Notes under the pieces: generated by a model
Seen by the model: the letters and a program-made list of their open reading frames with translations, nothing else
What the model was told of the DNA's origin: nothing
Database searches by the model: none
Position numbers and translations under genes: made by a program
DNA from: Pseudomonadota bacterium
Lineage (GTDB): Bacteria > Pseudomonadota > Alphaproteobacteria > Rhodobacterales > Rhodobacteraceae
NCBI GenBank assembly: GCA_963205235.1
Contig: CAUJIP010000045.1
Span: forward strand, 1-64,000
DNA: 64,000 nucleotides
Reading direction: 5' to 3'
In this document: positions 18,372 to 26,768 of the stretch, piece after piece
Position numbering within the stretch: position 1 is the first letter of the stretch
Layout: the number at the start of each line of letters is the position of its first letter

Positions 18372-20053
18372 AACTGGTCGAAGCCTCCATCGCCGACCTG
18401 CGCGCCGCACTGGAAGCAGGCCGCGAAACCGCCGTCAGCCTGACCGAAGGGTATCTGGCACGGATCAAAGCCTATGACCCGGTGCTGAACGCCGTCCCCG
18501 TCCTGAACCCCGCCGCGCTGGACGACGCCCGCGCCTCCGACGCCCGCCGCGCCCAAGGCCACGCGCTCGGCCCGCTCGACGGCATCCCCTACACCGCCAA
18601 GGCCAGCTATTCCGCCAAGGGCTTGCCCGTCAGCGCAGGCTCGCCCGCTTTCGAACACCTCATCGCGCAGAAAGACGCCTTCGTCATCGAACGCCTGCGC
18701 GCCGCCGGGGCGATCCTCCTGGGCCTCACCAACATGCCCCCCATGGCCAATGGCGGCATGCAGCGCGGTTGCTACGGTCGCGCCGAAAGCCCCTACAACG
18801 GTGACTACCTGACCGCCGCCTTCGGCTCGGGCAGTTCCAACGGGTCTGGCACCGCCACCGCCGCCAGCTTCGCCGCCTTTGGCCTGGGCGAGGAAACCTG
18901 GTCCTCAGGCCGCGCCCCCGCCGCCAACAACGGGCTTTGCGCCTATACCCCTAGCCGAGGCGTCATCTCGATCCGGGGCAACTGGCCCTTGGTCCCGACG
19001 ATGGACGTGGTGGTGCCCCACACCCGCACGATGGCCGACCTGCTGGAGCTTCTGGATGTGATCGTCGCCGATGATCCCGAAACCCGTGGCGACCTTTGGC
19101 GGCGACAGCCTTGGGTGAAAATTCCCAAAGCATCCGACCTGCGCCCCACCAGCTATAAGGCCCTTGCCGGATCGGAAACCCTGAAGGGCAAACGCTTCGG
19201 CATCCCCGCGATGTATATCAACGCCGATCCCTTGGCCGGAACCGCCGAGAACCCCGGCATTGGCGGGCCGACCGGACAGCGGATCGACACCCGCCCCTCG
19301 ATCCTCGCGCTTTGGGATGAGGCCCGCGCCGCCCTCATCGCCGCCGGGGCCGAGGTCGTCGTCACCGACTTCCCGCTGGTGACGAATTACGAAGGCGACC
19401 GCCCCGGCGCGCCGACCATCGCCACGCGGGGCCTTGTCAGCGCGGCCTACCTGCACCGGGAAATCATCGACCTTTCCGTCTGGTCATGGGACGATTTCCT
19501 GCAAGCCAATGGCGATCCCTCCCTGAACCGTCTGGCTCAGGTCGACGGTGCCCGCATCTTCCCGCGCGCGGAAGGGGCGCTTCCCGACCGCTACACCGGC
19601 TTTGAGGGCGATGTCGCCGATTACCCCGCCCATGCCCGCGCCCATCCCTGCGACGACTTCCGCCTGATCCCCGAAATGGAAGCGGGTTTCCGCGGGCTGG
19701 AGGAGACGCGCAAGCGCGATCTTGAGGTCTGGATGGACCGGCTTGGCCTTGACGCGGTGATCTTCCCCGCCGTCGCCGATGTCGGGCCCGCCGACGCCGA
19801 CGTGACCCCCGCCTCCGCCGATCTGGCGTGGCGCAACGGCACCTGGGTCGCGAACGGCAACCTCGCGATCCGCCATTGCGGCGTGCCCACGGTGACCGTG
19901 CCGATGGGGGTGATGGCCGATATCGCCATGCCCGCCGCCCTCACCTTCGCCGGCCGCGCCTGGGACGACACCCGCCTTCTGGCGCTGGCGGCGGCGTTCG
20001 AGGCCACGGGTAACCGCCGCATCCCCTCGCCAAGCACGCCGGAACTCGGCTGA
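18368..20053 (+). CDS. Amidase-signature-family hydrolase, possibly acting on N-carbamoylputrescine
   Basis: 561-aa amidase of the GatA/AtzF superfamily. The Ser-cisSer-Lys triad can be placed: Lys near 78 in GIPYTAKASYSAKG, cis-Ser in GSGSSNGSG near 155-163, and the nucleophile Ser in EETWSSGRAPA near 181. The C-terminal third includes VANGNLAIRHCGVPTVTVPMG. It overlaps aguA by 4 nt. N-carbamoylputrescine is usually split by the nitrilase AguB, which is absent here, so this amidase may replace it; that is an inference from adjacency. Other amides are possible. Confidence 0.8.
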   Translation: MKLVEASIADLRAALEAGRETAVSLTEGYLARIKAYDPVLNAVPVLNPAALDDARASDARRAQGHALGPLDGIPYTAKASYSAKGLPVSAGSPAFEHLIAQKDAFVIERLRAAGAILLGLTNMPPMANGGMQRGCYGRAESPYNGDYLTAAFGSGSSNGSGTATAASFAAFGLGEETWSSGRAPAANNGLCAYTPSRGVISIRGNWPLVPTMDVVVPHTRTMADLLELLDVIVADDPETRGDLWRRQPWVKIPKASDLRPTSYKALAGSETLKGKRFGIPAMYINADPLAGTAENPGIGGPTGQRIDTRPSILALWDEARAALIAAGAEVVVTDFPLVTNYEGDRPGAPTIATRGLVSAAYLHREIIDLSVWSWDDFLQANGDPSLNRLAQVDGARIFPRAEGALPDRYTGFEGDVADYPAHARAHPCDDFRLIPEMEAGFRGLEETRKRDLEVWMDRLGLDAVIFPAVADVGPADADVTPASADLAWRNGTWVANGNLAIRHCGVPTVTVPMGVMADIAMPAALTFAGRAWDDTRLLALAAAFEATGNRRIPSPSTPELG

Positions 20054-20061
20054 CCGGGGGA

Positions 20062-20122
20062 CCCGTAGGTCGGGGTTCACCCCGACTCTCCCCGCCCCGT
20101 AGGTCGGGGTTCACCCCAACTC
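20062..20122. repeat. Two tandem copies of a 27-nt hairpin repeat, 34-nt period
   Basis: CCCGTAGGTCGGGGTTCACC-type units at 20062-20088 and 20096-20122, differing at one position. Each contains GTCGGGG-TTCA-CCCCGAC (the second copy has CCCCAAC), so each can fold as a hairpin. Located just past the amidase stop at a convergent junction. The unit resembles the REP-like GTAGGTCGGG elements scattered in many proteobacteria. Confidence 0.75.
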
Positions 20123-20147
20123 GCGATATGATTTCCACCGGGAACTC

Positions 20148-20220
20148 GGTTAACCCACGGTAAATGTCCACAGCCAAGCCCTTGATTCCAAAGGCCCGGA
20201 AAATCTGTCCCGCGTGGACA
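20148..20220 (-). repeat. 73-nt structured intergenic element, copy A
   Basis: Aligns without gaps to 57266-57338: 51 of 73 positions are identical by my count, and 44 of the last 58. The ends TGTCCAC and GTGGACA pair, and the other copy changes one T-A pair to C-G. The element begins 5 nt past the stop codon of the amine-oxidase gene, read on the minus strand. Possible 3'-UTR structure or small dispersed element. Confidence 0.65.
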
Positions 20221-20225
20221 CCCGA

Positions 20226-21569
20226 CTAACCCAGCACCTTGGCCGCCCCCCGCCCGGACAAGACCGCCCCATGCGCCGTACCCCAGTAGTCCGGCTCGCA
20301 AGCTTCGCCCGCAAAGACCAGCCGCCCCTCCCATTCCGCCCCGGCCAGCGCCCGGCGGGTGTCGGGGGTGCAGCCGACGGCGTTGAAGGAATAGCTGCCC
20401 CAGGTGAACTCTTCTTCCGACCAGCGGGTCACCTGCGCGTCGATGGGCGCGGGGAAGTCCGCCCCGAACATCGCCATGAGCGCCCGATGGGCCGCGTCCA
20501 CGGTCAGCGCGTCGGTCAGCCCCTCAAGCTCGCGCGCCTGATCCCCGGCATGGAAGGCCAGCAGCACCGGAGCCCCCGTCGCCCGCGTCAGGCTGATCCA
20601 CTGCGACCAGAACCCATCCTCCGGCCCGACCCATTCGATCCAGTCCACATCCGCTGGCCAGGCCACCCGGTCGAACCGCAGCCAGCACTTGTTCAGAAGA
20701 CCCATCCCGATCATCTCGATTGCCATCGCGCGCTCGGGAGCCAGGTCCGCGCCAAAGGCGATATCCCGGGCCTTCAGCACCCCCAGCGGCACCGTGACCA
20801 CTGCATGATCCGCCGTCAGGACCGACCCGTCTTTCAATGTCACGGCCACGCCAGCCCCGTCCGGCGCGATACGGGTCACCACCTGCCCGGTCCGGATTTT
20901 CAACCCCTCGGCGAGATGTTGGATGATCTGGTCGTACCCGCCCGGAAACAGCACATCGCCACCGTCGAACTCCTTGCTTTCATCGAAAGACCAGGCGGAG
21001 ACCTCACGCCAGCTGCCGCCATATTCCGCCTCGACCGACCCGTTCACCACATGCCGGATCAGGCGGCGGGTCGCGGCATCCGCTTCGTCCCAGTCGCCGG
21101 AGTCCTCGATCGCATCGGCCAGTGGGATGTCTTCGTAAAGCCCCTCCGCCGCTTCCCGCGCTTCTTCGATCAACGCCTCGGCATGATCGTAGGTGGCCGT
21201 CAGATCAACCTCGCGTCCCGTGGCATCCAAGGCCATCGCGGCGTCATAGCTGGTCTCCAAACGCTCGATCCCCGCCGCATCGGCAATCTCGGTCAAGGGG
21301 TTGCCTTCGACGCCATGAATCCAGCTTGCCCCCAGATCCATCGGCAGGTCCGGCCATTTGTGCGAGGTCCAGATCCGTCCGCCGATCCGGTCGCGCGCCT
21401 CGACCACCACAACCTCGGCCCCGGCCGCCTGCAGGTCGCGCGCTGCCGACAGGCCTGCAAGCCCGGCCCCGATCACGATCACCCGCTTGCCGGTTTGCGC
21501 CCGCAGGGTTGCCGGAGCGGCGAGCACGGCAAGCAGGCTGGCAAGGTGGCTGCGGCGGGTCTGTCTCAT
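20226..21569 (-). CDS. Exported flavin monoamine/polyamine oxidase
   Basis: 447-aa FAD amine oxidase. I choose the ATG at 21569 (MRQTRRSHLASLLAVLAAPATLRAQ): this leader has a basic region, a hydrophobic core and an AQ-type cleavage site and looks like a signal or Tat-like peptide; the track start adds 56 unsupported residues. The Rossmann motif VIGAGLAGLSAARDL (about 32-46) is followed by VVEARDRIGGRIWT, substrate-binding GASWIHGVEGNPL, and the C-terminal FAD motif FAGEACEPDYWGTAHGAVLSG. It resembles polyamine oxidases. Divergent from the glutamine-synthetase-like gene; the 166-nt gap has an inverted repeat GGTCAAC/GTTGACC at 21590-21623 that could be an operator. Confidence 0.85.
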   Translation of the reverse strand: MRQTRRSHLASLLAVLAAPATLRAQTGKRVIVIGAGLAGLSAARDLQAAGAEVVVVEARDRIGGRIWTSHKWPDLPMDLGASWIHGVEGNPLTEIADAAGIERLETSYDAAMALDATGREVDLTATYDHAEALIEEAREAAEGLYEDIPLADAIEDSGDWDEADAATRRLIRHVVNGSVEAEYGGSWREVSAWSFDESKEFDGGDVLFPGGYDQIIQHLAEGLKIRTGQVVTRIAPDGAGVAVTLKDGSVLTADHAVVTVPLGVLKARDIAFGADLAPERAMAIEMIGMGLLNKCWLRFDRVAWPADVDWIEWVGPEDGFWSQWISLTRATGAPVLLAFHAGDQARELEGLTDALTVDAAHRALMAMFGADFPAPIDAQVTRWSEEEFTWGSYSFNAVGCTPDTRRALAGAEWEGRLVFAGEACEPDYWGTAHGAVLSGRGAAKVLG

Positions 21570-21735
21570 GCTGTGTTCCCTGTCCTGTTGGTCAACTGTC
21601 CGATCCACAGCAGCCCGTTGACCGACAAGTCTTCCCATCCTCTGCAGGAGAATGCAGAATTCGACCTGTCCGAACAAGTCATCGAAACGCCACCCCGGCC
21701 CCGATGCCGGAGGTCGCGACAAGGAAAACCGCGCC

Positions 21736-23091
21736 ATGACCCTGCCCGCCGAACTAGCCGCCTATCTGGAAAAGCACCCCGAGACGCGCTTTGTCGACGC
21801 GGTGCTGTATGACCTTTGCGGCACCGCCATCGGCAAGCGGGTGCCGGTCCGCGATGCGGCAAAGCTGTGGTCCGGCGGTGTCGCTTTCTGCGCCGGGATC
21901 ACAACGCTGGACGCGCTTGGGGCCTGCTGGGACGTGAACGGCATCGGCTTTTCCGACGGCGACCCCGACGCGACCTCTTATCCCCTGCCCGGAACCCTGG
22001 TCCCGGTCCCTTGGGCCGAGGTGCCGACCGCGCAGGTCCAGATCGCCCCCGCCCCACCCGCGGATGCCCCGCATTGGTGGTTCGACCCCCGCGCAATCCT
22101 TGGCGCAGTCGTGGCCCGCTTTTCGGAACTGGGGCTGAGACCGGTCGTCGCGAATGAGCTGGAGTTCTACTTTGTCGACCCGAAACGCGACGACAAGGGC
22201 CGAGTGTCCCCCGCGCAACCCGCAAGGTCGGGCCGCGCGCCCGAGGCTCCGCGCGTCCTTGCCTTCGACAAGCTGGACGAATGGGCGGGCCTTCTGGCCG
22301 AGATTGACGCGGCCTGCCTCGCCCAGGGCGTGCCCGCCGGGGCGGCCACGGCGGAATATGGCGGCGCGCAGTTCGAGGTGAACCTTGGCCATCTGGATGA
22401 TCCGGTCCTTGCCTGCGACCACGCGCTGATGCTGCGCCGGATCGTCAAGGGCGTCGCCGCCCGCCACGGGCTGGAGGCGACCTTCATGTCCAAACCCTTT
22501 GCCGATCAGTCGGGATCGGGGCTGCATGTGCATGCCAGTCTGGTCAATGACCGGGGCGAGAACGTCTTTGATGAAACCACCCCTGACGGCGACCGCCTGC
22601 TAGGCCATGCCATCGCGGGGCTGCAGGCCACCACCTATGACGCCATGGCTTTCTTTGCCCCGAACATCAACGCCTACCGGCGCTTTGCCGCCAACCAGTT
22701 CGTGCCGGTGAACACAAGCTGGGGGATCAACAACCGCTCGGTTTCCTTTCGGGTGCCGATGGGTGGCGGCAAGGCCCGCCGGATCGAACACCGGATCGCG
22801 GGCGCGGATGCCAACCCCTATCTGGTCATGGCCGCGATGCTGGCCGGGTTTCACCACGGGCTGACGAACAAGCTGACACCGACGCCGCCCTCGACCGGCA
22901 ATGCGGGCGAGGAGGCCGACCCCGAAATGCCCCTGCGGCTTTGGACCGCGCTTGACCGGCTGGAAGGATCGGCGCTGATGGCCAGCTACTTCGGCCCGCG
23001 CTATCCCGCCGCCTATGCCGCCATCAAACGGTCGGAATTCGAGGCCTTCATGGCCGATGTCCTGCCCCGCGAATACGACTGGTATCTCTGA
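21736..23091 (+). CDS. Glutamine synthetase family ligase, probable gamma-glutamylpolyamine synthetase
   Basis: 451-aa GS-fold ligase. The ATG at 21736 (MTLPAELAAYLEKHPETRFVDAVLYDL) fits the family; the track ORF starts 84 nt earlier. Active-site motifs are present: ANELEFYFVD (metal-binding Glu near 139), KPFADQSGSGLHVHASL, FAPNINAYRRF, NNRSVSFRVP and RIEHRIAGADANPYL. It lacks the adenylylation-site region of GlnA and has the PuuA-like motif set. PuuA-type enzymes glutamylate putrescine or other polyamines. Context with agmatine deiminase and a polyamine oxidase supports this, but other amines (for example ethanolamine) are possible. Confidence 0.85.
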   Translation: MTLPAELAAYLEKHPETRFVDAVLYDLCGTAIGKRVPVRDAAKLWSGGVAFCAGITTLDALGACWDVNGIGFSDGDPDATSYPLPGTLVPVPWAEVPTAQVQIAPAPPADAPHWWFDPRAILGAVVARFSELGLRPVVANELEFYFVDPKRDDKGRVSPAQPARSGRAPEAPRVLAFDKLDEWAGLLAEIDAACLAQGVPAGAATAEYGGAQFEVNLGHLDDPVLACDHALMLRRIVKGVAARHGLEATFMSKPFADQSGSGLHVHASLVNDRGENVFDETTPDGDRLLGHAIAGLQATTYDAMAFFAPNINAYRRFAANQFVPVNTSWGINNRSVSFRVPMGGGKARRIEHRIAGADANPYLVMAAMLAGFHHGLTNKLTPTPPSTGNAGEEADPEMPLRLWTALDRLEGSALMASYFGPRYPAAYAAIKRSEFEAFMADVLPREYDWYL

Positions 23092-23174
23092 CTGGTATCA
23101 TCAACGGGCCGAGACAAGCTGTCCTCTGGCCCTTCCCCGCCCCCCGGAATATGGTCCGGGCGTGGAGGCCGACC

Positions 23175-24371
23175 ATGCGCGAGACAACTGACATCCTGAT
23201 TTCCGGCGGCGGCGTGGCTGGCCTGACGGCGGCGGCTGCGCTGGGGTCGGCGGGGTTCCGGGTGATCTGCGTCGATCCCGCCCCCCCGGTGACCGAGGCT
23301 GGAGCGGAAGGTGCCGATCTGCGCACCACCGCCTTCCTGCAACCTTCGGTAGGCATTCTGGACCGGGCGGGCCTCTGGTCCCGCCTGTTACCCCATGCGG
23401 CCCCCCTGCAAGTCATGCGGATCATCGACGCGGGCGGGCCGGAACCCGTGGCGCGGCTGGTCAAGGATTTCGACGCCGCCGAGATTTCCGAAGCCCCCTT
23501 TGGCTGGAACCTGCCTAACTGGCTCTTGCGGCGCGAGATGGTGGCACGGCTGGCCGACCTGCCAAACGTCAGCTTCCGCCCCGGCACGGGCTTTGCCCGG
23601 ATGCTGACCCGCGAAAGCGAGGCGCTGGTCACCCTGACCGATGGCACGCAAGTTGCGGCACGGCTGGTTGTCGGGGCGGATGGCCGCAACTCCCCGGTGC
23701 GCGAGGCGCTGGGGATCGCGGCCCGAACCACCCGTTATGGCCAGAAGGCCCTGGCCTTTGCCGTCAGCCACGATCTGCCGCATGGCAATGTCTCGACCGA
23801 AGTCCACCGGTCAGGGGGGCCATTCACTCTGGTTCCCCTGCCTGACCGTGACGGCAAACCGGCCTCTGCCGTCGTGTGGATGGAAACGGGCGCCGAAGTC
23901 GCCCGTCTTGCCGCCCTTCCCGTCCCGGCTTTCGAGGCCGAGATGACGGCACGGTCGACCGGCATTCTGGGCGCACTGCGACTGGCCTCGCGTCTGTCGG
24001 TCTGGCCGATGATCAGCCAGATCGCCGCCCGTATGTCGGGCCTCCGTGCCGTACTGATGGCCGAAGCCGCCCATGTCGTGCCGCCCATCGGCGCACAGGG
24101 GTTGAACATGTCGCTGGCCGACCTGACCTGCCTGATCGGGCTTCTGGACCGCCACCCGGAAGACCCGGGCCAAACCGCCGTGACCGAGGCCTACCACAAG
24201 GCGCGCCATCTGGAGGTGCAGGCCAGGGTGACCGGCATCGACCTATTGAACCGGGCCTCGATGGCCGGAACACCCATGTTGCGCGACCTGCGCGCCAAGG
24301 GGCTGGACGCGCTTTATTCCGCGCGTCCCGTCCGCCAGATCCTGATGCGCGCCGGTCTTGGGGTGCGCTGA
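23175..24371 (+). CDS. UbiH/COQ6-family FAD-dependent hydroxylase
   Basis: 398-aa flavoprotein monooxygenase of the UbiH/UbiF/VisC/COQ6 family, which hydroxylates the ring of ubiquinone precursors. Start at 23175 (MRETTDILISGGGVAGLTAAAAL), eight codons inside the track ORF. Motifs: dinucleotide fold GGGVAGL (about 12-18), the mid-chain VVGADGRNSPVRE near 167-179, and the C-terminal MAEAAHVVPPIGAQGLNMSLAD, all diagnostic. Which ring carbon it acts on cannot be told. It lies 83 nt downstream of the GS-like gene in the same direction but has no obvious functional link to it. Confidence 0.88.
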   Translation: MRETTDILISGGGVAGLTAAAALGSAGFRVICVDPAPPVTEAGAEGADLRTTAFLQPSVGILDRAGLWSRLLPHAAPLQVMRIIDAGGPEPVARLVKDFDAAEISEAPFGWNLPNWLLRREMVARLADLPNVSFRPGTGFARMLTRESEALVTLTDGTQVAARLVVGADGRNSPVREALGIAARTTRYGQKALAFAVSHDLPHGNVSTEVHRSGGPFTLVPLPDRDGKPASAVVWMETGAEVARLAALPVPAFEAEMTARSTGILGALRLASRLSVWPMISQIAARMSGLRAVLMAEAAHVVPPIGAQGLNMSLADLTCLIGLLDRHPEDPGQTAVTEAYHKARHLEVQARVTGIDLLNRASMAGTPMLRDLRAKGLDALYSARPVRQILMRAGLGVR

Positions 24372-24387
24372 GCGGTGCACCCATGGC

Positions 24388-24436
24388 CAAATTCCTTAAG
24401 CAAGGAATTTGTCAAAATCCTTGCTTAAGGATTTTA
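24388..24436. repeat. Tandem double-hairpin repeat, copy 2 (convergent junction)
   Basis: First stem 24388-24411 with arms CAAATTCCTT/AAGGAATTTG and loop AAGC; second stem 24413-24436 with arms AAAATCCTT/AAGGATTTT and loop GCTT. The two loops are complementary, so TCCTTAAGCAAGGA and TCCTTGCTTAAGGA can also pair as one 14-bp stem. Fills the gap between the UbiH-type gene and the aminotransferase gene; probable bidirectional terminator. Confidence 0.85.
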
Positions 24437-24440
24437 TCCC

Positions 24441-25565
24441 TTAAAGAACCGCGTCCACCGACCGTTTCAACCGGGCAACGGTGGCATCGACATCCTTCAG
24501 CTTGTCCAGCCCAAAGAGGCCCAGCCGGAAGGTGCGGAACTCCGGCCCCTCGTCGACCTGCAACGGCACGCCCGCAGCGATCTGCACGCCTTCAGCGCGG
24601 AACTTGGCCCCGTTCTGGATGTCAGGGTCGCCGGTATAGCTGACCACCACCCCCGGCGCGGCAAAGCCATCGGCGGCGACCGAAGGCACGCCCTTGGCGG
24701 CCAGCATCGCCCGCACCGCACGGCCCAGCGCCCATTGCGCGGCCTTGGACTCGGCAAAGCCCATCGCCTTGGTTTCCAGCATCGCATCGCGGAAGCCCAC
24801 CAGCGCATCGGTCGGCATCGTGGCGTGATAGGCATGGCCGCCCTTCTCATAGGCCTCCATGATCGCGCGCCATTTCTTCAGGTCCAGCGCGAAGGAATTC
24901 GACGTGGTCTCGGCCAGCTTCGCCTCGGCCTTGGGCGACATCACCACGATCCCGGCACTGGGCGAGGCCGACCAGCCCTTTTGCGGCGCAGAAATCAGCA
25001 CGTCGACCCCGGTCGCGGCCATATCCACCCAGATGCAACCGCTCGCGATGCAGTCCAGCACCATCAGCGCCCCCACCTCATGCGCGGCGGCGGCAAGCTT
25101 GGTGACATAGTCGTCCGGCAGGATGATCCCGCTGGAGGTTTCGACATGCGGCGCAAAGACCGCATCGGGGCGCAGCTCGTGGATCTTGGCGACCACCTCG
25201 TCAATCGGCGGCGGGGCATAAGGTGAGCGAGCGTCGTTGCCCGCCTGCCGCGCGGTCAGCACATGGGTTTCCGCCGCAAAGCCACCTGCCTCGAAAATCT
25301 GCGTCCAGCGATAGCTGAACCAGCCGTTCCGCACGATCAGCGCGCGGCCGCGCCCGAACTGCCGGGCAACAGATTCCATCGCATAGGACCCGCCACCGGG
25401 CACCAAAGCCACGGCGGACCCGTTGTAGACTTCTTTCAGAATGGATGAGATATCGCGCATAACCCCTTGAAAACGAGCAGACATATGGTTCAAAGACCGG
25501 TCGGTGAAGACGACCGAGAATTCCTCCAGCCCCTCGGGGTCGATATGGGCGTGCAATCCGGGCAT
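24441..25565 (-). CDS. Class V PLP aminotransferase (alanine/serine-glyoxylate type)
   Basis: 374-aa fold-type I aminotransferase. The ATG at 25565 (MPGLHAHIDPEGLEEFSVVFTDRSLNHM) is preferred; the track extends 69 nt upstream into the neighbour. The PLP lysine is in LISAPQKGWSASPSAG near residue 193; cofactor-binding HVETSSGI and VLDCIASGCIWVDM precede it, and the C-terminus has the substrate-binding RTFRLGLFG. These motifs fit the alanine-glyoxylate/serine-glyoxylate/aspartate-glyoxylate group. It follows the enolase-superfamily gene with 2 nt between, so the two are probably co-translated and may share a pathway. Substrate not assignable. Confidence 0.85.
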   Translation of the reverse strand: MPGLHAHIDPEGLEEFSVVFTDRSLNHMSARFQGVMRDISSILKEVYNGSAVALVPGGGSYAMESVARQFGRGRALIVRNGWFSYRWTQIFEAGGFAAETHVLTARQAGNDARSPYAPPPIDEVVAKIHELRPDAVFAPHVETSSGIILPDDYVTKLAAAAHEVGALMVLDCIASGCIWVDMAATGVDVLISAPQKGWSASPSAGIVVMSPKAEAKLAETTSNSFALDLKKWRAIMEAYEKGGHAYHATMPTDALVGFRDAMLETKAMGFAESKAAQWALGRAVRAMLAAKGVPSVAADGFAAPGVVVSYTGDPDIQNGAKFRAEGVQIAAGVPLQVDEGPEFRTFRLGLFGLDKLKDVDATVARLKRSVDAVL

Positions 25566-25567
25566 CT

Positions 25568-26671
25568 TCAGGTCCTTTCCGAAACTTTGTGGCGGGCGCG
25601 GGCCAGCCAGTCGGGGTTGATCTCTACCCCCCAACCGGGGGCATCCGTCACTGTGGCATGGCCGCCTTCGATCCGGTAGGGGTCATTCAGGAACAGGCTC
25701 TCTTGCCAGGGATAGTAGTCGGCCCCCTCGATCGAGAATTCAAGATATTTACCGGGGTTCGGGATCGCCCGCAGCAGGTGCATCGTACACATCGTCACCA
25801 GCCCAAGGTTCGCGGCATGGGGCGTGATCGGAAGGCCAGCGCGTTCGCCCATCCGGCAGACGTCAAGCGTGCGAAGCATGCCGCCCAAGTACATGATATC
25901 CGGCTGTAAAATGTCGACAGCCTTGTGCTCGATGGCCAGTTGCCAGGCGGTCAGCTCACAGTCCTGCTCGCCCCCTGCCACGTCGATGGACAGGGCTGCA
26001 CGAACCTCGGCGGTCTGGTCGACTTCCCAATAGGGACAGGGTTCCTCGAAATGCCCGATGCCGTGGTCTTCCAGCATCCGGCCCACTTCTATGGCGCGCC
26101 TGGGGGAATAGCAGGAATTGCCATCAACCAGTTTCTCAATATTATCCCCCAAAGCCTTGGAGACAATAGGAATAACCGCCTCAGTCCGCCCCGGCCATTC
26201 ATCCTGGTCGCGGCCCACTTCGGCCCCCACACGCCATTTGAAGGCGTCGAACCCGAATTCATCGCGCAGCTTCACGAACCGCGCGGCCTCATCCTCGGGC
26301 GTGATGTCGCGCTTCATCGAACTGGCATAGGCCCGCACCTTGCCGGGCGTGCCCCCCAGAAGACTGACCACCGGCTTGCCCGCAACCTTGCCCCGCAAGT
26401 CCCAGACCGCCGTATCCAGCCCCGCCTGCGCGCGGCGCAGATAGCTGCCGGGGTATTTATGCTCACGCTCGAAGATCCGACGCAGCGTGTCATCCAGATC
26501 CTCGACCCGCGTCCCGAGCGCATGGGGCGCGATCTGTCGGTGGAACACGTCAGCCGTGAAATCGGCGTAATAGGTCGAGGTCTGGCCCCAACCCACATCG
26601 CCGGTGTCTGCCGTCACCCGGACAAAGCAGACAAACGGCGTGTCAAAGGTTTCCAGCTTGGCGATCTTCAT
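25568..26671 (-). CDS. Mandelate racemase / muconate lactonizing enzyme-family protein
   Basis: 367-aa enolase-superfamily enzyme. Start at 26671 (MKIAKLETFDTPFVCFVRVTAD). The barrel carries a catalytic Lys145 in FDAFKWRVG, metal ligands Asp183 (VDGNSCYS), Glu near 209-210 (HFEEPCPYWE) and Glu235 (AGGEQ), and His285 (TPHAANLG). KxR on the second strand plus a His on strand seven is the mandelate-racemase/sugar-acid-dehydratase layout. Family members racemise or dehydrate hydroxy acids or amino-acid derivatives; pairing with an aminotransferase suggests an amino- or hydroxy-acid substrate. No transporter is adjacent to narrow it down. Confidence 0.85.
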   Translation of the reverse strand: MKIAKLETFDTPFVCFVRVTADTGDVGWGQTSTYYADFTADVFHRQIAPHALGTRVEDLDDTLRRIFEREHKYPGSYLRRAQAGLDTAVWDLRGKVAGKPVVSLLGGTPGKVRAYASSMKRDITPEDEAARFVKLRDEFGFDAFKWRVGAEVGRDQDEWPGRTEAVIPIVSKALGDNIEKLVDGNSCYSPRRAIEVGRMLEDHGIGHFEEPCPYWEVDQTAEVRAALSIDVAGGEQDCELTAWQLAIEHKAVDILQPDIMYLGGMLRTLDVCRMGERAGLPITPHAANLGLVTMCTMHLLRAIPNPGKYLEFSIEGADYYPWQESLFLNDPYRIEGGHATVTDAPGWGVEINPDWLARARHKVSERT

Positions 26672-26768
26672 GGCAGCTCCCAGTCGCTCATCGGCCCTTG
26701 CGGGCCTTTTCGCCAAGGCCCGCGAAGAAAGCCGTCAGGCGTAACAGGTAAACCCTAGCCACGTCAGA

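Noticed and set aside
20062-20122. Possible CRISPR array
   Set aside because: Only two units separated by 7 nt, no spacer-length gaps and no cas genes.
24441-25565. BhcA of the beta-hydroxyaspartate cycle
   Set aside because: The aminotransferase is in the right broad class, but the N-terminal motifs differ from BhcA as I recall it and no bhcBCD genes adjoin.
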